A DNA stretch of 64,000 bases from Nitrospiraceae bacterium (GCA_919902665.1 CAKKRK010000098.1:21230-85229); one strand, 5' to 3'; shown: positions 8,249-18,333, numbered from the stretch's first letter. The notes: generated from the sequence alone by a model not told the origin. Numbers and translations: made by a program.

Positions 8249-11200
8249 ATGTTTAGGGGGCTGTTGAATCTCCTGTTAGGAGGCTTTCCCATGAGCGGTA
8301 GGACGGTATCAGGGCATAGGGCGTTACAGGCGGTGTTCCCCAGGGATGGGCAAATACAAGGGAGTGAGCTGGAGGGAGCGTCCGTGGCGCAGAAATATCT
8401 GTTACCGCTGCTTGTGGTCGTCTGTCTCGTGGTCACGTTGCTGGTCGGAGGTGTCATCCTCTCGTATCTCGAATCTCGATTCGTGGCGGCTGCCGGAGAA
8501 AGCCTGGCCTTGGCTGCGGTCGATATAGCGGACAAGCTGGATTACCAGATGATGGAGCGCTATAGCGACATCCAGATGTTGGCCCGCTCTCAGACTTTGA
8601 GGGGGGGCGATGCCAAGAAGATGTCGGAGTATTTGCAATGGATGAGCGAAACCCACCATACGTACGAGTGGCTGGGCGTCACCGACGCGACAGGTCGAAT
8701 CATCGCCGGGACTGATTCTGAGACCATTGGCCAGGATAGGAGCCGTCGCCTGTGGTTTCGATGGGCAAGGGATTTCGGGACCATTGACCTCAGAGAGCCG
8801 ATGATTGATCAGGATTCGCATGACGTCAGTTCGATTGCCCTGACTTCAGCGATCAGGGGGGCGTCGGGCGAATTCCTGGGGGCGATTACAGCGAGGATTG
8901 CGGTGTCCAGGCTGGAGGACGCCTTTGTGCGGACTGTGGTCACGTTACAGGGGCAATGGGGAACGGATGCACGGATCGAGTACCAATTTCTCAACCGTGC
9001 GGGCGAGGTCATCACCGATTCGATTCTACGCGAAGAACGACAGATCAATTTAAGACGGATGGGTCTGCCTTCGGCGCAGCTGGTTGAGAATGGCCCGCCC
9101 GGCTTTGTCGAGGAGCGACATGTACGCCGCCAGGTGGATGTGGTGACGGGCTATGCCACGACGAGAGGAATCGAAGGACAGAGCGCGTTTCGCTGGGGCG
9201 TTCTGGTGCGCGTAGATCGTGACGACCTGATAAGACCGATCCGGGTCACTGTGGCAAAGATCGGCCTGGCTGGCATCGGCATGTTACTGCCGTTGGCGGG
9301 GGGGATTGTATGGAGCCGTCGCCGGGAGCGCAACGCGTTGGCGACAGCGATTGAGGCGCAAACGCAGGCGCAAGAGGCCGAACACAAGTTCCAATATCTC
9401 GTGGCGGCGGCCCCCGATGCCATCGTCATGACCGACAAAAACGGCCGGATCGTCTTGAGCAATCGGCGGGCCGAGGTGTTGTTCGGTTTTGCGTCGGATG
9501 AGTTGTTCGGACAGCCGATCGAGACCCTGGTGCCGGAACGATTTCGCGCAGGGCACCACGGCCATTGCACGCGCTTTACCGCGGTGCCGTCGGTCAGGCC
9601 GATGGGTCCCGGGCTCGATCTGACGGGACGCCGCCGCGATGGGAGCGAATTTCCGGTGGAGATTGCCCTCAGTCATATGGAAACGTCCGAGGGCCGGTTC
9701 GTGATCGCGGCCGTCCGCGACATCAGCGAGCGCCATGCGATTCAGCAGGAGCTGCGCGCTGCGAAAGAAGCGGCGGAAGTCAGCACACGGGTCAAGAGTG
9801 ACTTTCTGGCGACAATGAGCCACGAAATCCGAACGCCGATCAACGGCGTCATCGGCACGACCGATCTCTTGATGGAGACGGCGTTGACCCCGGAACAGCG
9901 CGAGTTCGGCGAAATGATCCGCTATTCAGGCAACGCGCTGCTCGACGTGATCAACGACATTCTCGATTTTTCGAAAATCGAAGCCCACAAGGTCAGCCTC
10001 GAAACGATCGACTTCAACCTTCATACGACGGTCGAAGAGGTTGTCTCGTTGCTGGCGGAGCGGGCCTATGCGAAAGGGCTGGAGCTGGCCTACCTCATTC
10101 ATGCGAACGTGCCGACCCTTCTGTGCGGCGATCCCGGCCGATTGCGCCAGGTTTTGATCAATCTGATCGGCAACGCGATCAAATTCACTGAACATGGCGA
10201 GGTCGTCGTCACGGTGACGCTCGAGAATAAAGTGAGAGACAACGAGGCGGACGAGGTGGGCATTCGATGCGAGGTTGCCGACACGGGCATTGGAATGACG
10301 GCGGAGCAGCGCGCTCGCATTTTCAAGCCATTCACCCAGGCCGACAGTTCGACCACCAGGAAATACGGAGGGACGGGATTGGGTCTTACTATTTGCAAGG
10401 AGCTGGTCGGTTTGATGGGGGGAGAGATCGGAGTGGAGAGTGTGCCGGGGGAAGGCAGCCTGTTTTGGTTCACCGTCCGCATGGCCGGACAGCCGAACAG
10501 CTCCCAGATTCAGCCCACGGTGGAAGCGGCGCTCCAGGGCCGTCGGTGTTTGATCGTCGACGAGAAGGCCATCAATCGAAAAATTCTTGCGCATCAACTC
10601 GGCGCTCGGGGAATCTTGCACGAAAGCGTGGACGACGGGGTTCGCGCGCTCGATCGGCTTCGAACGGCTGCCGCTGGCGGCGCGCCCTTCGATTTGGCGA
10701 TTCTCGATCTGCACATGTCGGTGATGGGCGGGCTGGAGTTGGCCCGCCGGATCAAGGAGGATGCGGCCATTTGTTCGGTGCGCTTGGTCCTCCTGGCTTC
10801 TCTCGGCCGCCGCGGCGATGCCAAAATGGCGCAGGAGGCTGGCATTGCCGCCTATCTCACCAAACCGATTCGGCAAGCGCAACTGACCGCCTGCCTCAGT
10901 GCGGTGATGGGGCAGGCCGCACCGCCGGGTCCGATCATTACCCGCCATAGTGTGGCGGAAGCCCAGGCCGGCCTGGGCGGGCGCGTGTTGATTGTGGACG
11001 ACAATCCGATCAATCAGAAAGTAGCCGCCCGCATGGTGGAAGAACTCGGCTGTTCGGTGGATATCGCCGCCAATGGACGCGAAGCCCTCGAAGCCGTGGC
11101 GAGGACCAAGTACGATGCCGTTCTGATGGACTGCCAGATGCCGGAGATCAACGGATTCGAGGCGACGGCGGAAATTCGCCGACGGGAACAAGGAGGAAAG

Positions 11201-11395
11201 CGCCTGCCGATCATCGCGATGACGGCGAACACGGCGCAGGATGACCAGGCTCTTGGTTACGCAGCTGGCATGGATGATTATTTGAGCAAGCCGTTTCAGG
11301 CGAAGGCCCTCGCCGAGGTGCTTGGGCGATGGGTTGTGGCCTCCGAGAAGAGCCACGGAGCGGTTCGCGAAAGTCTTCCGCGTACGGCGGCATAG
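8249..11395 (+). CDS. Hybrid sensor histidine kinase, paralogue of the kinase at 4045
   Basis: The protein has 1048 residues and the same domain order as the kinase at 4045: TM, double-Cache-like periplasmic sensor, TM, PAS ([20 protein letters not shown]), HisKA with His525 ([12 protein letters not shown]), HATPase ([15 protein letters not shown]), receiver 1 with Asp820 (AILDLHMSV) and receiver 2 with Asp961 ([11 protein letters not shown]). Many long blocks are nearly identical to the first kinase, including the periplasmic RMGLPSAQL and [12 protein letters not shown], so the two arose by duplication. Receiver 1 is less canonical ([18 protein letters not shown]), hinting at relaxed constraint. 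An in-frame ATG at 8291 is an alternative start. A REC protein follows 45 bases downstream and is a plausible partner. Confidence 0.9.
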   Translation: MFRGLLNLLLGGFPMSGRTVSGHRALQAVFPRDGQIQGSELEGASVAQKYLLPLLVVVCLVVTLLVGGVILSYLESRFVAAAGESLALAAVDIADKLDYQMMERYSDIQMLARSQTLRGGDAKKMSEYLQWMSETHHTYEWLGVTDATGRIIAGTDSETIGQDRSRRLWFRWARDFGTIDLREPMIDQDSHDVSSIALTSAIRGASGEFLGAITARIAVSRLEDAFVRTVVTLQGQWGTDARIEYQFLNRAGEVITDSILREERQINLRRMGLPSAQLVENGPPGFVEERHVRRQVDVVTGYATTRGIEGQSAFRWGVLVRVDRDDLIRPIRVTVAKIGLAGIGMLLPLAGGIVWSRRRERNALATAIEAQTQAQEAEHKFQYLVAAAPDAIVMTDKNGRIVLSNRRAEVLFGFASDELFGQPIETLVPERFRAGHHGHCTRFTAVPSVRPMGPGLDLTGRRRDGSEFPVEIALSHMETSEGRFVIAAVRDISERHAIQQELRAAKEAAEVSTRVKSDFLATMSHEIRTPINGVIGTTDLLMETALTPEQREFGEMIRYSGNALLDVINDILDFSKIEAHKVSLETIDFNLHTTVEEVVSLLAERAYAKGLELAYLIHANVPTLLCGDPGRLRQVLINLIGNAIKFTEHGEVVVTVTLENKVRDNEADEVGIRCEVADTGIGMTAEQRARIFKPFTQADSSTTRKYGGTGLGLTICKELVGLMGGEIGVESVPGEGSLFWFTVRMAGQPNSSQIQPTVEAALQGRRCLIVDEKAINRKILAHQLGARGILHESVDDGVRALDRLRTAAAGGAPFDLAILDLHMSVMGGLELARRIKEDAAICSVRLVLLASLGRRGDAKMAQEAGIAAYLTKPIRQAQLTACLSAVMGQAAPPGPIITRHSVAEAQAGLGGRVLIVDDNPINQKVAARMVEELGCSVDIAANGREALEAVARTKYDAVLMDCQMPEINGFEATAEIRRREQGGKRLPIIAMTANTAQDDQALGYAAGMDDYLSKPFQAKALAEVLGRWVVASEKSHGAVRESLPRTAA

Positions 11396-11440
11396 AACAG
11401 GTTTCAACGAGGATCTGGCAAATCAGCAGGAGCGTAGGCC

Positions 11441-12166
11441 ATGTCGATCTTGATCGTCGAGGATAACCCGATCAACGCCAAGCTCATCGAATTGGCACTG
11501 CACGCGAAGGGATACGAGACGCTGTCTGCAAAGAACGGAGCCGAAGCGCTGGCGATGCTGTGGAGCCCAAATGATGTGGAATTGATCATTACGGATTACA
11601 TGATGCCTGAAATGAACGGGTTGGAGTTCATCGCGAGGGTCAAGGAGCTGCCGAGCTGCAAGGCGATCCACATCATTATGGCCTCAGCCTACTCGAACCT
11701 CGAAACGGTCAAACGCGCGAAGGAGTTGGGATGCGCCGACTTTCTGGTCAAGCCGATTGATAAGGCGCAATTGATCGAACGAGTCACGCATATGTTGAAG
11801 GGGGCACCGATCGTGTTGAAGGAGAAAGCGTTGGTGATGCGTACCTTGGATATCGGCTCGGAGGAATACGACGATTTTGCGAAGATGTTTGCGGCGCAAT
11901 TGGCCGTCGCCATGCCGCTCGTCGAGTCGGAACAGCAGGAGTCCGAGGAAACGATCTCAGAGCAAGTGGGTTACATGCTCAAAGAACTGGCGGAAAGCGC
12001 GGCATTTCTCGGTGGCGAGAAATTCGTAGGTCTGTATTCGAGATACAAAGTAGAGAATCAGTTAGTACGGTCGAAATGCACGGAGCTATTGCGGGCTCTG
12101 CAAGAATTGGCGGCTGCGCTGGCAACAGGTGGGCGGTCCTCGCCCGGAATGGGGGCCGTTGATTGA
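11441..12166 (+). CDS. Response regulator with receiver domain and helical C-terminal extension
   Basis: The product has 241 residues. Residues 1-122 are a canonical receiver with acidic pair Glu7/Asp8, phosphoacceptor Asp52 (LIITDYMMPEMNG), switch residues in IIMASAYSN and Lys in FLVKPID. The remaining 120 residues are helical and contain LAESAAFLGGEKFVGLYSRYKVENQL and LLRALQELAAAL, which has the spacing of an Hpt four-helix bundle but lacks an obvious phosphorylatable His. It may be a degenerate Hpt or an unrelated helical output. It follows the second hybrid kinase closely on the same strand (ggagcg ribosome-binding site), so it probably works with it. No DNA-binding domain is present. Confidence 0.8.
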   Translation: MSILIVEDNPINAKLIELALHAKGYETLSAKNGAEALAMLWSPNDVELIITDYMMPEMNGLEFIARVKELPSCKAIHIIMASAYSNLETVKRAKELGCADFLVKPIDKAQLIERVTHMLKGAPIVLKEKALVMRTLDIGSEEYDDFAKMFAAQLAVAMPLVESEQQESEETISEQVGYMLKELAESAAFLGGEKFVGLYSRYKVENQLVRSKCTELLRALQELAAALATGGRSSPGMGAVD

Positions 12167-12274
12167 AATGGCCACAGGAGCCTCTTACCGGTTCTCCGTT
12201 CGCGAAGTCGCTCTCTCCATCGATTCCGGCGGTCTTCGTGACAAGCGTGGACTTCGTGGGTATAATCCACATGT

Positions 12275-13378
12275 ATGTCTACGGTGAATCCTGCTCCTCC
12301 CCTCGCTCCGCTGTCTCCTCCCGATCAAACCCTCATCGCGCAGGCCGTTGAGACTCGTTTTTCTCCCGGCCTCGTCTTGAAGGCGCTGACGCCATTGGCA
12401 GGCGATGCCTCCAATCGGCGCTACTATCGAGCTACCGTTGCCGGCGGGCCACCACATGCTGTGATCGTGATGCAGCTCGCTGAGCCGGAAGGCTTCAAGC
12501 AATCTGAAGAGGCGGTCAGTGGGGGGATTCATCAGATCGTTGAACTGCCGTTCATCAACATCATGTCGCATCTGGCCAAAGCGAATGTGCCGGTGCCTGC
12601 ACTCCACTACTATGATCAATCCGCAGGGCTGCTCTATCTGGAAGATTTCGGAGATGTGACCTTGGCGGAGGCTGTTAGCCAGGCGGATGCGCCAAGCTTG
12701 GAGTCACGGTATAAGCAGGCCATCAATGTCTTGGTACAGATGCAGATCAACGCCACGACGCCGGCGGATCCTGGGTGCTTGGCGTTTCACCGCAGTTTCG
12801 ATGTGCCGTTGCTGATGTGGGAGTTCGATCATTTTCTTGAGTATGGAATTGTGGCGCGTCGCGGCAACCCGTTGCCTGAAAAGGACGCCACGGCAATCAG
12901 ACGGGAGTTCGAAGGAATCGCGGAACTCCTCGCCGGGCAACCACGCGTCTTTACGCATCGCGATTATCACTCTCGCAATTTGATGGTTGACGGGTTGCGG
13001 CTCGGCGTGATCGACTTTCAGGATGCGTTGATGGGACCGGCAACCTACGATTTGGCCTCACTCTTACGGGATGCCTACATTCGACTTGACGAAGCCCTCG
13101 TTGACAATTTGGTGGGGTACTATCTTGATCAGCTGGCCGAACAGCGCTTCGTCTGGACCAATCGTGCCGCGTTTCGACGGCTGTTTGATCTGACAAGTAT
13201 TCAGCGCAATCTGAAGGCGGCCGGCCGGTTTGTCTACATTGATCGGGTCAAAGGCAACTCGAAATTCTTAGCTGATATCCCTCGCGTCTTGAGCTACGTC
13301 AAGCGCAATCTTGAAAAACATCCGGAGCTGGATACACTCCGGAGGCACCTCACACCGTATGTGCCTGAATTGCAGTAG
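12275..13378 (+). CDS. amgK: AmgK-like N-acetylmuramate/N-acetylglucosamine kinase (aminoglycoside phosphotransferase fold)
   Basis: The 367-residue protein has the kinase-like fold of the APH family: GDASNRRYYR near residues 44-53 for nucleotide binding, YLEDFGD in the hinge, catalytic loop THRDYHSRNLM with Asp230, and the metal-binding IDFQDALMGPATYDLASLLRDAY. This set is typical of AmgK, which phosphorylates the anomeric position of MurNAc and GlcNAc in cytoplasmic peptidoglycan recycling. A MurU-like nucleotidyltransferase follows 12 bases downstream, the gene pair known from pseudomonads, and this supports the call. Known AmgK-MurU function: returning MurNAc to UDP-MurNAc and bypassing fosfomycin-sensitive de novo synthesis. 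Substrate in this organism is inferred. Confidence 0.8.
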   Translation: MSTVNPAPPLAPLSPPDQTLIAQAVETRFSPGLVLKALTPLAGDASNRRYYRATVAGGPPHAVIVMQLAEPEGFKQSEEAVSGGIHQIVELPFINIMSHLAKANVPVPALHYYDQSAGLLYLEDFGDVTLAEAVSQADAPSLESRYKQAINVLVQMQINATTPADPGCLAFHRSFDVPLLMWEFDHFLEYGIVARRGNPLPEKDATAIRREFEGIAELLAGQPRVFTHRDYHSRNLMVDGLRLGVIDFQDALMGPATYDLASLLRDAYIRLDEALVDNLVGYYLDQLAEQRFVWTNRAAFRRLFDLTSIQRNLKAAGRFVYIDRVKGNSKFLADIPRVLSYVKRNLEKHPELDTLRRHLTPYVPELQ

Positions 13379-13390
13379 AGGACTGATCGT

Positions 13391-14152
13391 GTGAAGGCCA
13401 TGATTCTTGCGGCTGGTCTTGGCACTCGCCTGAGACCGCTGACGTACACCATTCCTAAGCCGTTGCTGCCGGTCGGCGGGGTGCCGCTCATCGTCTGGAA
13501 CCTCCTGTTGCTGAGGCGGCATGGATTCCGTCAAGTCGTGATCAACCTGCATCATCTGGGGCCGATGATTGAACAGGCCTTGGGCACGGGTTCGAAATTT
13601 GGGATGCGGATCATCTATTCGCATGAGCCGGTCATTCTGGGCACCGGCGGTGGAATCAAACAAGCAGAATCTCATTTTTCGGGAGAGCCGGTGTTGATCC
13701 TCAATGGGGATACACTGGTGGAATTGGATCTTGAGGCGCTCTGTGATTTTCATCGCACCAGCCACGCGGCGGCAACGCTGGTGCTTCGAGAAGATTCGGA
13801 CGCGGTCAGCTGGGGGCTCGTTGAGGTGGAAGAGAAGGAGAGGAAGATCCTGCGTATCACCGGAAAAGGGTTTGCGGATTCCGTTCCCACGATGTCACGT
13901 ATGTTCGCCGGGATTCACATCTTGCACCCTCGGTTGCTCCGGCAGGTGCCGAAAGGAGTGGCCTCTTCGATCATCGATCCTTATGTGAAGGCCATCGAGC
14001 GAGGAGAGCCGGTGCTTGGGTATGATCTTCAGGGCTACTGGTCGGATATTGGCACGGCCGAGCGCTACGCGCAGGCGGAACGGGATGTCCGAGCGGGACT
14101 GATTCGTTTGGAAGCCCGTCAGTCAGCCGCATCCCGCGTGCCGCTCTGCTAG
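13391..14152 (+). CDS. murU: MurU-like N-acetylmuramate-1-phosphate uridylyltransferase
   Basis: A 253-residue sugar-1-phosphate nucleotidyltransferase with the signature MILAAGLGTRLRPLT followed by PKPLLPVGGVPLI, the active-site LILNGDTLV strand, and GYWSDIGTAERYAQAE near the C-terminus. It starts at GTG 13391, just after the AmgK-like gene. By family and by its pairing with that gene it should join UTP and MurNAc-1-P to give UDP-MurNAc. Its short length (no left-handed beta-helix acyltransferase domain) fits MurU rather than GlmU. Another NDP-sugar pyrophosphorylase activity (mannose- or glucose-1-P) cannot be excluded from sequence alone. Confidence 0.78.
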   Translation: MKAMILAAGLGTRLRPLTYTIPKPLLPVGGVPLIVWNLLLLRRHGFRQVVINLHHLGPMIEQALGTGSKFGMRIIYSHEPVILGTGGGIKQAESHFSGEPVLILNGDTLVELDLEALCDFHRTSHAAATLVLREDSDAVSWGLVEVEEKERKILRITGKGFADSVPTMSRMFAGIHILHPRLLRQVPKGVASSIIDPYVKAIERGEPVLGYDLQGYWSDIGTAERYAQAERDVRAGLIRLEARQSAASRVPLC

Positions 14153-14202
14153 ACCGTCTTGCCCCAGTCGCAACCCTCCGTCGACCAGTCACCTCGTCTC
14201 GC

Positions 14203-15564
14203 CTATTTTTGCTGTTTGAGTAACCGAGCCAGATAGGTTCGCTGGAGCTTGAGCGATTCCGCGGCTTTTGTCTGATTGCCTTCGGCCAGTTCCATCGCAC
14301 GCGCGATGATGTAGCGGCTGTGGTGTTCCATCGATTCATGGTAGGGCAGGTTCAGGTACGGGAGAAAAGGATCTTCGTCTTGACAGGGGCCAGTGTCATC
14401 TGCTAGGAGCGCCAACATCTCCGGTTCAATGGTGTCTTTCGGGCTCAAGACGACGGCGCGCGCGATCACATTATCCAATTCCCGAATATTCCCCGGCCAG
14501 GGATAGCCGGTCAAGGCCTCGATTGCCGCTATACTCAGCGCCATGCCTGGTCGTTTTGCATCTCTCGTATGCCGATCCAAAAAGAACTGGGCCAGGGCCG
14601 GGACATCCCCTGATCGTTCGCGAAGTGGCGGCAGCGTGAAGGTCACGACATTGAGTCGAAAGTAGAGATCTTCGCGGAACTGGCCTGCTCGCACGGCCTG
14701 CCGAAGGTCCTTGTTCGTGGCCGCAATGATACGAATGTTGACTGAGACGGTCTTGGAGCCGCCGACACGTTGAAACTCCCGGTCTTGCAGGACACGTAAC
14801 AACTTTGCTTGCAACGGAAGGGACATGTCTCCGATCTCGTCCAGGAAGACGGTTCCCCCGTCGGCCATTTCCAGCTTGCCCTTCTGCTGTCGGTCGGCCC
14901 CGGTGAACGCTCCTCGCTCATGTCCGAATAGTTCATTCTCCAGCAACGTCTCCGTCAAGGCGACGCAGTTGATGACGATGAGCGGCATGGCACCACGATG
15001 GCTCCACTGATGGATCGACCGAGCGAAGAGTTCCTTGCCGGTCCCGCTTTCGCCGAGGAGTAATACGCTCGCATCGGACTTGGCGGCCCGTTGTGCCGCT
15101 TCCACGACAGACTTGATGGATGGGCTGTTGCCGACGATGGAGGCGTAACGGCCGTCGACTTCAGACCGGAGATAGGCGACCTGGCGTCGCAGCGCATCCC
15201 GCTCTAAGGCTTTGCGAATCACGATCAACAGATGGTCTTTATCGAGGGGTTTGGTCAGAAAGTCGTAGGCCCCTTCCTTCATGGCCTCCACCGCGGCTTC
15301 AACAGAGCCATGCGCGGTCATGACGATGACGGGAATATTTTCAGACGGTTTGATCTGGGACAGACGCTTGAGGACTTCAAGCCCTGACACTTTGGGCAAT
15401 GTGAGGTCCAGGAGGATCAGCTGGGGAGACTCGTGAACGATCTGGTCAAGCGCCTGTTGCCCTTCGGTGGCCGCGACGGTCTCGTATCCGGAAGCATGGA
15501 GCCGGTCCTCAAGCATCATGACGATGTCGGGGTCATCGTCGACAATAAGAATTTTGGCGTTCAT
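14203..15564 (-). CDS. NtrC-family sigma-54-dependent response regulator
   Basis: The start is set at ATG 15564 (MNAKILIVDDDPD), giving 453 residues; an upstream in-frame ATG would add 21 residues unlike a receiver. Domains: receiver 1-120 with Asp53 (LILLDLTLP) and Lys in FLTKPLDK; AAA+ sigma-54 interaction domain at about 140-375 with Walker A GESGTGKE, the sigma-54 contact loop GAFTGA, and Walker B GTVFLDEIGD; and a Fis-type helix-turn-helix at the C-terminus (NQTKAAESLKLQRTYLARLLKQ). It will activate sigma-54 promoters by ATP hydrolysis. No histidine kinase is adjacent, so it is an orphan regulator here. It converges with the MurU-like gene. Confidence 0.92.
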   Translation of the reverse strand: MNAKILIVDDDPDIVMMLEDRLHASGYETVAATEGQQALDQIVHESPQLILLDLTLPKVSGLEVLKRLSQIKPSENIPVIVMTAHGSVEAAVEAMKEGAYDFLTKPLDKDHLLIVIRKALERDALRRQVAYLRSEVDGRYASIVGNSPSIKSVVEAAQRAAKSDASVLLLGESGTGKELFARSIHQWSHRGAMPLIVINCVALTETLLENELFGHERGAFTGADRQQKGKLEMADGGTVFLDEIGDMSLPLQAKLLRVLQDREFQRVGGSKTVSVNIRIIAATNKDLRQAVRAGQFREDLYFRLNVVTFTLPPLRERSGDVPALAQFFLDRHTRDAKRPGMALSIAAIEALTGYPWPGNIRELDNVIARAVVLSPKDTIEPEMLALLADDTGPCQDEDPFLPYLNLPYHESMEHHSRYIIARAMELAEGNQTKAAESLKLQRTYLARLLKQQK

Positions 15565-15658
15565 CGGAATAATCCTCTGTCTTCGGTCACCCGCTAGGGC
15601 CGAATCGGCCAGGAAGTCGTTATCCATTGACGAGCGGCGAGGTGTGAGACATCTCCAC

Positions 15659-16987
15659 CTACCCGTTCATGACGTTGATGACGAGTCCCGTCAACGGCTT
15701 CGGGTAAAAATACGTTGATTTGTGCGGCATCCGCTCCCCCGCAGCTGCGACCGCTTGCACTTCACTGACCTTCGTGGCGTTGAGCAGGAATGCGCCGGTC
15801 CCTGTTCCGTTGGCCACCCAGTCTAGGGCTTCATGGTCATCTTTGGTGTACAGAATGGCTTCTTGTTCCTGTTGTGTTGGACAGAGCTTGGTCACGATCA
15901 GCTGCTGCAGCAGTGAGACGTCGAGTTGGGCTCGAGGTGAGGCCTGAATGGAAGGTCGATGGGCCGGCTTCAGGGTGAGGGTGACGTAGCGGTTATCGCC
16001 TTGACGTATCAGCCCGAACACCGGGGCCTTCTTTCCTTCACTCCGCAAGCTGGCCAGGAATTGTGAGCGTGTGTGATCTTGAGTGGATGCGTTAAAGGGG
16101 TATTCTTGAAGCTCAAACACGTCGCCCAATACTGTCTTGATCTGGTCCGAAGACGGCAAGGGGGTGGTCGCAACGCGGTGCGTCGGTAAGACCGTCAATC
16201 CCGGATCTTCAAGTGGGGTAAGCAGCATGAGCACCGAGTCGAAGGGTTGCAGCCCAGTCTGATGGCTCATCTGCTGTCGCCGGAGCTTTTGATAGTTCAA
16301 CGCCGTTTCATAGCGATGGTGACCGTCCGCGATGAACAACGGCTTGCTGTGCATCGCATCGGTCACCTGTTTCAGTACCGTCTCGTCGGTCACGGTCCAC
16401 AAGCATTCTCGACATCCGGCATCGTCGTGAAAGTCGTAGCGCGCCGGCGTGCCCTTTGTTGCGGTTTCCAGAAGTTGGATGATGGCACCGAGCGGATCAG
16501 AGTAGAGGGACCAGATCGGGCTGAAGTTTGAACGACAGGCTTCGATCAGATTCAGGCGATCCGTCTTTGCCGCGGCACGTGTGTTCTCATGGGGGTAGAT
16601 ATGTCCGGAGTCGAGCGCCTCCAGCTTTGCCAGCGCCAGAAATCCACGAAGCACTTTCTTCGGAGCATCGGGAGCTGAATAGAGAGGGGTGTATTCAATC
16701 GTGTGATAGTAGACGGCTGGCTGCGCATCGCGCTTCAGGATCCCCTCGTTGAGCCAGGTCTGCAGTGTCGTGGCTGCGCGGGTGTACCGGTTATGGGCAG
16801 GGCTGTCCCCGGTCTGGTCGAGCCCTAATTCCATTCGGATAATGTTGTGGGGATGGCGATCGTGAAGTCGCTTCTGCCCATTCGTGTCGATAATGTCGTA
16901 CGGCGGGGCGACCACATCCTTGATGGGACCCACGAGCGTTTGATCGTATAGCATGCCCTGGAATGGGAAAATCTGTGACATGAACAA
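15659..16987 (-). CDS. DUF1015 family protein
   Basis: The protein has 442 residues with the DUF1015 hallmarks: an N-terminal PFQGMLYD, KDVVAPPYDIID, NIIRMELG, then IADGHHRYETALNY in the middle and a C-terminal SEVQAVAAAGERMPHKSTYFYPKP. The family is widespread in bacteria and archaea, often near serine or phosphoglycerate genes, and its activity has not been established. A second in-frame ATG at 16981 is an equally good start. It is followed on the same strand by nothing for 95 bases and then the NtrC-type gene. No signal peptide, so it is cytoplasmic. Confidence 0.88.
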   Translation of the reverse strand: MFMSQIFPFQGMLYDQTLVGPIKDVVAPPYDIIDTNGQKRLHDRHPHNIIRMELGLDQTGDSPAHNRYTRAATTLQTWLNEGILKRDAQPAVYYHTIEYTPLYSAPDAPKKVLRGFLALAKLEALDSGHIYPHENTRAAAKTDRLNLIEACRSNFSPIWSLYSDPLGAIIQLLETATKGTPARYDFHDDAGCRECLWTVTDETVLKQVTDAMHSKPLFIADGHHRYETALNYQKLRRQQMSHQTGLQPFDSVLMLLTPLEDPGLTVLPTHRVATTPLPSSDQIKTVLGDVFELQEYPFNASTQDHTRSQFLASLRSEGKKAPVFGLIRQGDNRYVTLTLKPAHRPSIQASPRAQLDVSLLQQLIVTKLCPTQQEQEAILYTKDDHEALDWVANGTGTGAFLLNATKVSEVQAVAAAGERMPHKSTYFYPKPLTGLVINVMNG

Positions 16988-17110
16988 CCCCTTGATTAAT
17001 GTTGTGACAGCGCGACGACAGTTTGATGGTTACAGGAGAGAGTGGGATCCTTTCGCCCTACGCTGTGCCGCTTCTACGGTCCAGCGTTCTTCCAGCTGGT
17101 GGGAAGACAA

Positions 17111-18115
17111 CTATCGGTCGCGGGTAATCATATAATCAGCGGCGACCGAAAGCGCACGGCGTGCGGTACTATCGTCGAAGCGTTCAAGCTCATGTTTGGC
17201 AGCGGCGATATAGGTATTCGCGCGATCCATGGCATAGGTGATTGAACCGAAATCGGCCATGAGGAATAGGATGCGCTCAAGCTCGGACGTGCTGAGCGTC
17301 CGGGTTTCCATGCGGTCTTTGATCATTTGGCGGTCCTGCTCCGAGCAGTGCTGCAATAGATGCAGCAGCGGCAGCGTCGCTTTTCCCTGCCGGAGATCTT
17401 GCCCGATCGTTTTGCCGAGCGACTCGCCGTTTGCGATGTAGTCTAAGGTATCGTCGGCGACTTGAAAGGCGATGCCGAGGTATTGTCCGAAGCGAAACAG
17501 CGCCTCCTGTTGGGTTTCAGATGCCTCGGCCAGAATGGCGCCCATGCGGCACGCTGCCGCAATGAGACCGGCGGTCTTATGCTCGACGATCTTGATATAC
17601 TCAAGTTCCGGCATAGAGGGATTGCCGTTATAGTACAGCTGAAGGACTTCACCTTCCGCCATTTTGTTGCAGGCCTCGGCTAGGACTTCATTGATGCCTT
17701 GATTCTGGAACTCCACGACTTTGCACATGGCTTTTGTATAGAGGTAATCGCCAACGAGAATGCTGATTTGATTTCCCCACACTTTACGTGCGGCTCTCCT
17801 GCCTCTTCGGAGATCGGCGTCATCGACGACATCGTCGTGTAACAGGGTTGCGGTGTGGATGAATTCCACGATACTGCCGAGTTGATGATGGTCAGCGCCG
17901 GGATAACCGCAGAGGCGAGCCGACAGGAGGAGCAGGAGGGGTCTGATGCGTTTGCCGCCACCGCTCAGGATATGGGCAGCGACCGTATTGACTAGGGTTA
18001 CGCTAGAGTCGAGATTTCCCCTGACTCGATCTTCGACTCCGTCCAGTTCACCACGGTAGGCATCCCACACATCTGACATACTGTGCAGGGTTGCGATCGC
18101 TGGGCTTTGTGCCAT
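17111..18115 (-). CDS. Trans-polyprenyl diphosphate synthase (IspB/octaprenyl type)
   Basis: The start is placed at ATG 18115, giving 334 residues; an upward extension in frame is not family-like. The two aspartate-rich motifs are present: LLHDDVVDDADLRRG (first, DDxxD) and FQVADDTLDY (second). GGGKRIRPLLLLLSA near residue 60 is the substrate-binding GKRxRP region. These enzymes elongate farnesyl or geranyl diphosphate with isopentenyl diphosphate to make the side chain of menaquinone or ubiquinone. The chain length cannot be read from the motif with certainty. It is transcribed away from gltB. Confidence 0.9.
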   Translation of the reverse strand: MAQSPAIATLHSMSDVWDAYRGELDGVEDRVRGNLDSSVTLVNTVAAHILSGGGKRIRPLLLLLSARLCGYPGADHHQLGSIVEFIHTATLLHDDVVDDADLRRGRRAARKVWGNQISILVGDYLYTKAMCKVVEFQNQGINEVLAEACNKMAEGEVLQLYYNGNPSMPELEYIKIVEHKTAGLIAAACRMGAILAEASETQQEALFRFGQYLGIAFQVADDTLDYIANGESLGKTIGQDLRQGKATLPLLHLLQHCSEQDRQMIKDRMETRTLSTSELERILFLMADFGSITYAMDRANTYIAAAKHELERFDDSTARRALSVAADYMITRDR

Positions 18116-18121
18116 GCGCGG

Positions 18122-18151
18122 ATGGTATGGCAGCCGAGGAAATAAAGTCAA
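18122..18151 (-). promoter_or_regulatory. Possible sigma-70 promoter of the polyprenyl synthase gene
   Basis: On the minus strand TTGACT (18146-18151) and TACCAT (18122-18127) are 18 bases apart. The expected transcript would start at or very near the ATG at 18115, so the mRNA would be nearly leaderless. The -10 box is weak, so confidence is low. Confidence 0.3.
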
Positions 18152-18333
18152 GCAAATGAAAGAGGTATAGACTTTCCCAATCTTGACAGAGGAATGACCC
18201 ATCCAGTAAGGTCCCATCGTAACATAGGGGTGATGGTCACCCTGAGCGCTAGAGAGGGTAACCCACCACAGGTTTCTCGCGTGCTTCATTCCATACATAG
18301 GAAAAACTCTCAGTCTTTTAACGAGATAGGTAC

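Noticed and set aside
9926..11407. A long open frame (493 codons) on the minus strand opposite the second hybrid kinase
   Set aside because: Opposite-strand frames of this length are common in high-GC genes. The plus-strand kinase has full motif support and this frame has none.
18183..18188. A TTGACA upstream of gltB as its promoter
   Set aside because: No acceptable -10 box lies 15-19 bases downstream, and it is 145 bases from the ATG.
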